Assembly (NCBI RefSeq): GCF_001509485.1
Contig: NZ_LLZI01000272.1
Span: 1 to 30,634, forward strand
Direction of reading: 5' to 3'
DNA: 30,634 nucleotides
From: Streptomyces sp. NRRL F-4489
Lineage (GTDB): Bacteria > Actinomycetota > Actinomycetes > Streptomycetales > Streptomycetaceae
A program made the position numbers and the translations under genes. How positions within the stretch are numbered: position 1 is the stretch's first letter; each line of letters opens with the position of its first letter. The notes under the pieces are model-generated. The model was not told where the DNA came from and made no database searches. It saw nothing but the letters and a program-made list of their open reading frames with translations. Positions 24,154-30,634 of the stretch are shown here, piece by piece.

Positions 24154-24834
24154 TCATGTCTGCGTACCGCCCTGGGTGCCGCGCTGGGAGTTGCTCCGGT
24201 GGCGGAGGCGGTCGGTGTGGTGGGTGAGGCTCTCGATGCGGTCGGCCAGCTCGGGGTGGGCGGGCCGCAGGTGCGGGGCGGCCTCGGTGAGGGGGTCGAG
24301 CAGCCGGGCGGCGTCGTCGTCGGCCAGCGCGCGGGCCAGCCGGCGGACGGGCGGACGGGCGGCGGGCGGGAGATCGGGCAGGGCGGTGATCCGGCCGGCC
24401 AGGCCGCGGAGCTCACCGGCGTTGTCCCGCGCCCAGGCGGTGACCGTGCGGTCGGCGGCGCGGCGGTCCCGGGTGGCCTTGACCCGCTCCTCGCCCGTAC
24501 TGCCGGCGGCGCCGGGACGCACCCGGAGATAGCGGCGCTCGGCGGCCTGGCGGCTGGCCACGCCGAGCGGGCCGGCGAGATCGGCCCAGCTGGCGCCCGC
24601 CGCGCGGGCCGCCTCGATCAGGCCCGGCTCCCAGCCGGCGAGCTGATGCCGTACGTCCCGCAGCAGCAGGAGGACGGCGAGTGCCTGCTCCGGGCCGGGC
24701 GGCTCGGCGGGCCGCTCACCGGGCGGGGCGGCGCGGGCGGCGCGCACCGCCTCGTCGATGGCGCGCAGGGCCGCCTCCGCGGTGAGGAAGGACACCGGGG
24801 CCCGATGCCGGGGCTGCTCGTCGGCCGTGGTCAC
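24154..24834 (-). CDS. rheA: Heat-shock repressor RheA (hsp18 transcriptional regulator)
   Basis: 226 residues. In Streptomyces albus RheA represses hsp18 and its own gene and acts as a protein thermosensor. Residues about 75-105 (ASWADLAGPLGVASRQAAERRYLR) look like a helix-turn-helix. The C-terminal half is helical (ITALPDLPPAARPPVRRLARAL...LRPAHPELADRIESLTHHTDRLRHR). It lies divergently from hsp18 with an exact TGTCATC-N5-GATGACA operator between them, the published RheA site. GTG at 24834 has AGGAGG eight bases upstream; the longer frame from 24876 is rejected because it would code across the second repeat and lacks an SD. Confidence 0.9.
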   Translation of the reverse strand: MTTADEQPRHRAPVSFLTAEAALRAIDEAVRAARAAPPGERPAEPPGPEQALAVLLLLRDVRHQLAGWEPGLIEAARAAGASWADLAGPLGVASRQAAERRYLRVRPGAAGSTGEERVKATRDRRAADRTVTAWARDNAGELRGLAGRITALPDLPPAARPPVRRLARALADDDAARLLDPLTEAAPHLRPAHPELADRIESLTHHTDRLRHRSNSQRGTQGGTQT

Positions 24835-24851
24835 GGAACCACCCTCCTCTC

Positions 24852-24868
24852 GTCGTCTTCCCGACGAC
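24852..24868. promoter_or_regulatory. Second rheA-like dyad, GTCGTC-N5-GACGAC
   Basis: It has the same N5 spacing as the main operator and differs by one base in each arm (A to G in GTCATC). Centre to centre the two sites are 27 bases apart. It abuts the rheA SD, so in rheA mRNA it would also form a 6-bp hairpin just 5' of the ribosome-binding site. Confidence 0.5.
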
Positions 24869-24876
24869 TCCATCAT

Positions 24877-24905
24877 TTGTCATCGTTCCGATGACATGCT
24901 ACAAC
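24877..24905 (+). promoter_or_regulatory. hsp18 promoter
   Basis: TTGTCA (24877-24882), 17 bases, TACAAC (24900-24905). Both hexamers are close to vegetative consensus, and spacing is ideal. The RheA operator occupies the -35 box and most of the spacer, so bound repressor would block RNA polymerase. Confidence 0.75.
24878..24896. promoter_or_regulatory. RheA operator TGTCATC-N5-GATGACA
   Basis: The perfect dyad with spacer GTTCC (the fully symmetric arms extend to eight bases around TTC) matches the RheA site described in S. albus. It lies between the divergent rheA and hsp18 genes and should control both. Confidence 0.9.
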
Positions 24906-24966
24906 GGGATCAGGTGAAGCGCATTGGCAGCTCAGTCACTGCCCGTCTCACTGGAGGTGTTTCGCG

Positions 24967-25401
24967 ATGTTGATGCGCACCGACCCGTTCCGCGAGCTCG
25001 ACCGGCTCACCCAGCAGCTCCTCGGTACGTCCGGCACCTGGTCGCGGCCGTCCGCGATGCCGATGGACGCCTACCGCGAAGGCGACGTCTACGTGATCGC
25101 CCTGGATCTCCCCGGGGTGAGCACCGACGCCATCGACATCGACGTCGAGCGGAACATGCTCACCGTCAAGGCCGAGCGCCGTCCGACGCCCAAGGGCGAC
25201 AACGTCCAGATGGAGCTGTCCGAGCGGCCGCTGGGCGTCTTCTCCCGCCAGCTGATGCTCGCCGATACCCTGGACACCGAGCACATCGAGGCCGACTACG
25301 ACGCAGGCGTGCTGACCCTGCGCATCCCGATCGCGGAGCGCGCCAAGCCCCGCAAGATCGAAATCAGCGGTTCGTCCGGGCAGAAGCAGATCAGCGGCTG
25401 A
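24967..25401 (+). CDS. hsp18: Heat-shock protein Hsp18
   Basis: 144 residues. A small heat-shock protein with the Streptomyces Hsp18 N-terminus ([20 protein letters not shown]), an alpha-crystallin domain ([30 protein letters not shown] through [27 protein letters not shown]), and a short tail ending KQISG. It acts as a holdase under heat stress. ATG at 24967 is the usual start of the family; a GGAGG lies 10 bases before it. Control is by RheA, as shown by the operator upstream. A small hairpin and two DUF2267 genes follow on the same strand. Confidence 0.95.
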   Translation: MLMRTDPFRELDRLTQQLLGTSGTWSRPSAMPMDAYREGDVYVIALDLPGVSTDAIDIDVERNMLTVKAERRPTPKGDNVQMELSERPLGVFSRQLMLADTLDTEHIEADYDAGVLTLRIPIAERAKPRKIEISGSSGQKQISG

Positions 25402-25409
25402 CCGGGCCC

Positions 25410-25434
25410 CGCCCGCAGACGGTGGAGGCGGGCG
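25410..25434 (+). terminator. Weak hairpin after hsp18
   Basis: CGCCCGC, 11 bases, GCGGGCG: a 7-bp stem nine bases past the stop. It may lower read-through into the DUF2267 genes. Short direct repeats (CCGGCTT) lie at 25466-25482. Confidence 0.4.
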
Positions 25435-25498
25435 CACTCCCCCGCCCCGCCTCCCCCACCGGCTACCGGCTTCCGGCTTCCGGAGGAAGGGGGCAACG

Positions 25499-25897
25499 AT
25501 GGTGGCCATCCGGGAGGAGACGTTCCTGGAAAGCGTCCGGGAACGCGGCGAGTACCCCACCCGCCAGGAGGCCGAACGGGCCGCCCGGGTCGTCCTCGCC
25601 CTGCTCGGCGCCCACCTGGTCGGCGAGGAACGGGCCGAACTCGCCGCCCGGCTGCCCGAGACATACGCACTGATCCTGCTCAACCCCCTGCCCGCGGCCG
25701 AACCACTCGACCCCGAGCGGTTCGTACGCGCCACCGCGGCCTGGATCGACGGGGCCACCGAGGAGACCGCCAAGTGGGACGTCGGCGCGGTCTTCAGCGT
25801 GGTCGCCGAGGCCGCCGGCGACGACCTCACCCGGCGCCTGCTGCTCCAGCTGCCGGTGGGCTACGACCTGCTCTTCGGCCGGCCGCTGCCGGCCTGA
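25499..25897 (+). CDS. DUF2267 protein, first copy
   Basis: 132 residues. DUF2267 fold: EYPTRQEAERAARVVLALLGAHLVGEERAELAARLPE, then FVRATAAWIDGATEETAKWDVGAVFSVVAEAAGDDLTRRLLLQLPVGYDLLFGRP. The family is of unknown biochemical function and is frequent near stress genes. ATG at 25499 is preceded by GGAGGAAGG with good spacing; GTG at 25502 is a close alternative. It lies 97 bases after hsp18 and 74 bases before a paralogue, so it may be co-transcribed with both. Confidence 0.88.
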   Translation: MVAIREETFLESVRERGEYPTRQEAERAARVVLALLGAHLVGEERAELAARLPETYALILLNPLPAAEPLDPERFVRATAAWIDGATEETAKWDVGAVFSVVAEAAGDDLTRRLLLQLPVGYDLLFGRPLPA

Positions 25898-25971
25898 CGC
25901 CCGGCGGGGCGCGGTGCCGTGCCGCGCCCCGGCCGGCCGCACGGACCACCGTTCCGACCGAGACGAAAGGC

Positions 25972-26427
25972 ATGCCACCCGTCATGACCGACCAGCTGCA
26001 CCTGGACCGCCCGGACGTCGCGATGTCCTTCCCCGCCCTGCTGGCGAAGGTCCGGTACGAGGGCGCCTACCCCACGGAGGAGAAGGCCCGGGAGGTCACC
26101 CTCCAGGTGCTCGGCGCGCTCGGCCGCCAGCTGACCGGCGACGAACGCGTCGCGCTGGCCGCTCTCCTCCCGCTGGAAGCCGCCCTGGAATTCACCGGAC
26201 AGGCGCCCGCCGCCGAGCAGTTGACCGGCTGGGGCTTCGTGAAGGACCTGGCCCGGCGCACCGGCACCACCCCGGCGGTGGCCCGCTGGAACGCCGGCAC
26301 CGTCTTCTCGGTCCTGGCCCGGCTGGCCGGCCCCGATCTGCTGGCCGACATCCTCAACCAGCTCCCTGACGGCTACCCCCTCCTCTTCGGCCGGCCCGAG
26401 CTCCGCCTGCGCCAGTCGGCGGCGTGA
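25972..26427 (+). CDS. DUF2267 protein, second copy
   Basis: 151 residues, a paralogue of the preceding gene: YPTEEKAREVTLQVLGALGRQLTGDERVALAALLP and WNAGTVFSVLARLAGPDLLADILNQLPDGYPLLFGRP align block by block. The start is uncertain: ATG at 25972 gives 151 residues and ATG at 25984 gives 147; GAAAGG lies one base before the first and 13 before the second, neither ideal. The tail (ELRLRQSAA) is longer than in copy one. Tandem duplication beside hsp18 suggests a shared stress role. Confidence 0.85.
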   Translation: MPPVMTDQLHLDRPDVAMSFPALLAKVRYEGAYPTEEKAREVTLQVLGALGRQLTGDERVALAALLPLEAALEFTGQAPAAEQLTGWGFVKDLARRTGTTPAVARWNAGTVFSVLARLAGPDLLADILNQLPDGYPLLFGRPELRLRQSAA

Positions 26428-26521
26428 GCACGCCGGGGCGGCCGGCCGGCGGCCGTGTCCGCGACGCCGTAACGCCGCAGGGTCCTTAACGCCGTGAAGT
26501 CGCAAGCGCGGCCGGCCGGCG

Positions 26522-27838
26522 TCAGAGGCGGTCCAGCGGGATGGCTTCGGCCAGGGCGCGGGCGCCGGTGTCGTTGGGGTGCAGGCCGTCGCGGGCGGCG
26601 TAGCCGGGGCGGGGCCGGTCCGGGTGGGCGGGGTCGGCCAGCGCCCGGTCGAAGTCGGCGACGGCGTCGAAGGCCCCGCCGGTACGGATCCAGTGGTTGA
26701 CCCGGGCGCGCAGCCGCTCCTCCCGGGCGGTGTGCCCCGGGTAGCCGTGCAAGGGGATCACGGTGGTGCCGATGACCTTGATGCCGCGCCGGTGGGCGGC
26801 GCGCACCAGGGACGCGTAGCCGTCGACGAGCCGCCGCGCGGTGAGCGGGCGGTGGGACGGCGGAAGGCACCGCGTCCGGGCGTGGCTGAGGCCGATGTCG
26901 TTGCTGCCCAGCTCCAGGATCACGGTGCGGACGTCCGGCCGGTCCAGCACCTCCCGGCGGAAGCGGGCCACGCCCGGCTCGCCCGCGCACGGGCTGCGCG
27001 TGAGCAGCATGTTCCCGGCGATACCGCGGTTGACCACGCCCAGGCCGCGCCGGGCGGCGGTCAGCCGCGCCGCGAGGTCGTCGGTGTAGCGGCGGTCCGC
27101 GCCCGGGGTGGTGCCGACGCCATCGGTGACCGAGTCGCCGAAGGCCACCACCGTGCCGCGGACCGGCGCGGACCGGCTCAGGACGTCGACGCCGGTGAGG
27201 TAGTACGTGGCCCTGGACGTGCGGGTGTAGGCGGTCGGCAGGACGTCGGTCAGGTGGTCGCCGGGCGCGCGGTAGGAGGGCGCCAGGCCGACCCGGTGGA
27301 ACGTGGCCGGGCCGGTCCGCCCGGTGAAGCGGAGGGTGATCGCCAGGTCTTCCCCCGGGGACGCGGCCAGCGGCAGCGGGTCGCCGGTGAGTTCCCCGCC
27401 GGGCGGTACGACCGCCGAGCCGGCGCCCCGGAACGTCACCCGGCGGGTGGTGCCCGGCCACACCGCGCCGCCGCCCGCGGAGCGGCCCAGCGCCGCCCCG
27501 CCGATCTTCAGCGGCGCGGTGCCGTACCGGTTGGACAGCCGGATCCGGACCTGCGAGCCGCCGGCGGTGACCCGTACGATCTGGCGCACCGACGCGTCCC
27601 GGAAGCCGCGCCGCGACCAGTTCCCGGGGGCGCCCTGGGCGCGCCCCGCGGGCGGCTGGACGGCGGCGCCCCAGGACTGCGCCCAGTGCGGGCGGACGGC
27701 GGCCTCGCCGGTGGGGGTGGCGGGCCCGGCGGGGGCGCAGCCGGCCGCGAGGGTGAGGGCGGCGGTGAGGGCCAGGGAAGCGGTCGCGGCCGCGGCGGGC
27801 GTTCGCTTCGGCTTCCGCGGCCGATGCGGCAGGCGCAT
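26522..27838 (-). CDS. SGNH/GDSL hydrolase lipoprotein
   Basis: 438 residues. A signal peptide with lipobox TLAAGC (C34) predicts a lipid-anchored surface enzyme. Catalytic blocks are GDSVTDG (block I with the Ser), GIAGN (II), ELGSNDIG (III) and DGLHPND (V with Asp and His). Family members are esterases or lipases acting on acyl or carbohydrate esters; the substrate is unknown. The N-terminal half (WAQSWGAAVQPPAG...SNRYGTAPLKIGGAAL) matches the carbohydrate-binding-like domain of related secreted proteins. ATG at 27838 is chosen since a signal peptide must be N-terminal, though its SD is weak. The frame is open upstream to an ATG at 28027 with GAGAGGA, adding 63 residues. Confidence 0.87.
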   Translation of the reverse strand: MRLPHRPRKPKRTPAAAATASLALTAALTLAAGCAPAGPATPTGEAAVRPHWAQSWGAAVQPPAGRAQGAPGNWSRRGFRDASVRQIVRVTAGGSQVRIRLSNRYGTAPLKIGGAALGRSAGGGAVWPGTTRRVTFRGAGSAVVPPGGELTGDPLPLAASPGEDLAITLRFTGRTGPATFHRVGLAPSYRAPGDHLTDVLPTAYTRTSRATYYLTGVDVLSRSAPVRGTVVAFGDSVTDGVGTTPGADRRYTDDLAARLTAARRGLGVVNRGIAGNMLLTRSPCAGEPGVARFRREVLDRPDVRTVILELGSNDIGLSHARTRCLPPSHRPLTARRLVDGYASLVRAAHRRGIKVIGTTVIPLHGYPGHTAREERLRARVNHWIRTGGAFDAVADFDRALADPAHPDRPRPGYAARDGLHPNDTGARALAEAIPLDRL

Positions 27839-28090
27839 GGGTCGTTCGCTTTCCGTTCCGTTCGCTTTCCGTACGTCGTCCGGGGTGCCGGCGTACGTGT
27901 CGTGGCGGGCGCCGCGCGCCGCTTCCGGGTCGGCCCGCGCGGCGTACCGGGCGTACCGCTCGGCGGGCGGCACCTCGTCCGCGAGCCGGGTGAACACGCC
28001 CGGCCGGAAGGGGAGTTGTGCGGTCATCCGGTCCTCTCGTCGCGGTGTGTCGCGGGTGTGCCGGTCGGCCTCAGGGATGAACCTGCCCGC

Positions 28091-28912
28091 TCACCGGCCG
28101 CCCAGTCGGCCGCCACTCCCCTCCCCCCGCGCCCCTCCCGGCACGTCCGCCGGGAGCACGGCGGGCGTACGGGTCACCGCGCGGCCCGCGGCGGCCGCGG
28201 CGCGGGCGAACCGTACGGCGTCGAGGACGGCCGCGCCGCCGGGGTCGTTGTTGAAGTACACATAGACGTCGGCGCGGTCGGGCCAGGTGGCGGCCAGCCG
28301 CCGCGCCCAGGTGTCCAGCGCCTGCCGCCCGTAGCGCGGCCAGGGCCGGGCGCGGCCCTCGTGGCAGCGCAGATAGCCCCAGTCGGCGGTGCGCCACAGC
28401 GGCGTCACCGGCCGGGCGCCGCGGTCGGCCCAGCACAGCGCGGCGCCGCGGCGCTCCAGTACGGCGCGGATCCCGTCGCTCCACCAGGAGTCGTGGCGGG
28501 GCTCGACGGCGACCCGCACCCCGGCGGGGAAGCAGCCGAGGCAGGCGTCCAGCAGCCCGGCGTCGGCGGGGAGGGTGGGCGGCAGCTGGAGCAGCACGGG
28601 GCCGAGCCGGGGGCCGAGGCTTTCCGCGCGGGATAGCAGCCGCGCGACCGGCTCCTCGGGTTCGCGGAGCCGTTTGATGTGGGTGAGGAAGCGGCTGGCC
28701 TTGACCGCCATGACGAAGCCGTCCGGGGTCCGCTCCCGCCAGTCCGCGAAGGTCCCGGCCTCGGGCAGACGGTAGAAGGCGGCGTTGCTCTCGACGGTGG
28801 CGAAGCCGCGCGCGTACTCCTCCAGCCAGCGCCGCTGCGCCAGATCGCGGGGGTAGAGGACGCCGCGCCAGTCCCGGTACTGCCAGCCGGACGTTCCGAG
28901 GTGGATGGTCAT
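28091..28912 (-). CDS. DUF72 (YecE-like) protein
   Basis: 273 residues. DUF72 proteins have a TIM-barrel fold and unknown function; the family block HLGTSGWQYRDWRGVLYP opens the protein, followed by YARGFATVESNAAFYRLP, PDGFVMAVKASRFLTHIKRL, GPVLLQLPPTL, VAVEPRHDSW and DVYVYFNND. The Glu, His and Asp residues in VEPRHDSW line the likely active site. The C-terminal 35 residues are Gly/Pro-rich and may be disordered. ATG at 28912 is the natural start. It lies 63 bases upstream of the extended lipoprotein frame on the same strand, so they may form one operon. Confidence 0.92.
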   Translation of the reverse strand: MTIHLGTSGWQYRDWRGVLYPRDLAQRRWLEEYARGFATVESNAAFYRLPEAGTFADWRERTPDGFVMAVKASRFLTHIKRLREPEEPVARLLSRAESLGPRLGPVLLQLPPTLPADAGLLDACLGCFPAGVRVAVEPRHDSWWSDGIRAVLERRGAALCWADRGARPVTPLWRTADWGYLRCHEGRARPWPRYGRQALDTWARRLAATWPDRADVYVYFNNDPGGAAVLDAVRFARAAAAAGRAVTRTPAVLPADVPGGARGEGSGGRLGGR

Positions 28913-29071
28913 GCGGGATGGGTCCCCGGTGGGGCGGGGCGCGTATCAGCCGCCGCCGTACGACCGGGACGGGCCCGCGCCCCGCGGCCCACCAGCCGCG
29001 ACGCTCCGTAAGGGCGCACCCACCCGCCAGGACCCCGACCCCGCCCCCACCCCGGGGAAAATCCACCGCAA

Positions 29072-29083
29072 AAGGTGCACCTT
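29072..29083. promoter_or_regulatory. 12-base perfect palindrome at the dnaK promoter
   Basis: AAGGTGCACCTT reads the same on both strands. Its last two bases overlap the -35 hexamer, so a bound protein could affect transcription. It is not the HspR HAIR element (CTTGAGT-N7-ACTCAAG). Confidence 0.5.
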
Positions 29084-29110
29084 GACACCAATCGGGGCAC
29101 GTTCTATGCA
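29082..29110 (+). promoter_or_regulatory. dnaK promoter
   Basis: TTGACA (29082-29087), 17 bases, TATGCA (29105-29110): a near-consensus vegetative promoter, rare in such GC-rich DNA. No HAIR site is visible nearby. Confidence 0.8.
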
Positions 29111-29224
29111 AAGGAATGTGCAGCGCCGACTCCCCCGCCGTCTCCGCAGGTGAGAGGGGTCGAGAGGGATACGCCGGGCACCGCGTCAGCGCCCCGGACC
29201 GGGCCGCGAGACGAGGAGAGGACC

Positions 29225-30634
<1,410 letters not shown>

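Larger units (their letters stand above)
28913..29224. other. Divergent promoter region between DUF72 and dnaK
   Basis: About 310 bases with no gene. The left part is GC-rich with no feature seen; the right part carries the dnaK promoter and palindrome. The dnaK mRNA leader would be about 108 bases long. Confidence 0.6.

Noticed and set aside
29081..29101. HAIR (HspR) element at the dnaK promoter
   Set aside because: CTTGACA is present, but the second half ACTCAAG is missing at the required spacing.

Overview
The window is very GC-rich, with strong third-position G/C bias, Shine-Dalgarno (SD) sites of the AGGAGG type and many GTG starts. Gene families (RheA/Hsp18, DUF1918, DUF2267, double USP, CBS-BON, an actinomycete-type ABC-F) point to Streptomyces or a close relative. 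Species cannot be told from sequence alone.

Bases 1-4300 are an accessory or decaying zone with lower GC in places. It holds an IS5-type transposase relic with an internal deletion and a Trp-to-stop change. Next come a divergent pair (a coiled-coil protein of unknown function and a NUDIX hydrolase), a 69-residue single-membrane-span peptide behind an AT-rich leader, a small membrane-anchored helical protein, and the remains of a formate dehydrogenase operon (fdhB and nrfD fragments) that is frameshifted and has lost Fe-S cysteines.

Bases 4600-12100 are ordinary housekeeping or metabolic genes on the plus strand: a Tat-type DUF1259 protein, an ornithine-cyclodeaminase-family enzyme, a class I methyltransferase, an ABC-F ATPase, a family 2 glycosyltransferase, and a ThiI-type tRNA thiolation enzyme with a repetitive C-terminal tail.

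Bases 12200-18340 run mainly on the minus strand. They hold a small basic protein, DUF1918, an Hsp20, an STAND/archaeal-type ATPase, a CBS-CBS-BON protein and a tandem universal stress protein, followed by a histidine kinase and response regulator. The two-component pair is divergent from a plus-strand operon for a flavocytochrome-like ferric reductase, an FMN-binding protein and the flavin transferase ApbE. This looks like a self-contained extracytoplasmic electron-transfer module with its own regulator. Eleven-base direct repeats in the shared promoter region are probable regulator sites.

Bases 21860-30634 carry a secreted CocE/NonD-type hydrolase, an ABM-domain monooxygenase, and the divergent rheA-hsp18 heat-shock pair. 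That pair has an exact TGTCATC-N5-GATGACA operator sitting in a good promoter, plus a second near-copy. After it come two tandem DUF2267 genes, an SGNH lipoprotein, a DUF72 protein, and a DnaK that runs off the end behind a consensus-like promoter without an HspR (HAIR) site. Hsp20, Hsp18, DnaK, USP, CBS and DUF2267 genes together make this a chaperone and stress neighbourhood. The least explained parts are the second rheA operator or leader hairpin, the direct-repeat controlled flavinylation operon, and the dnaK promoter palindrome.
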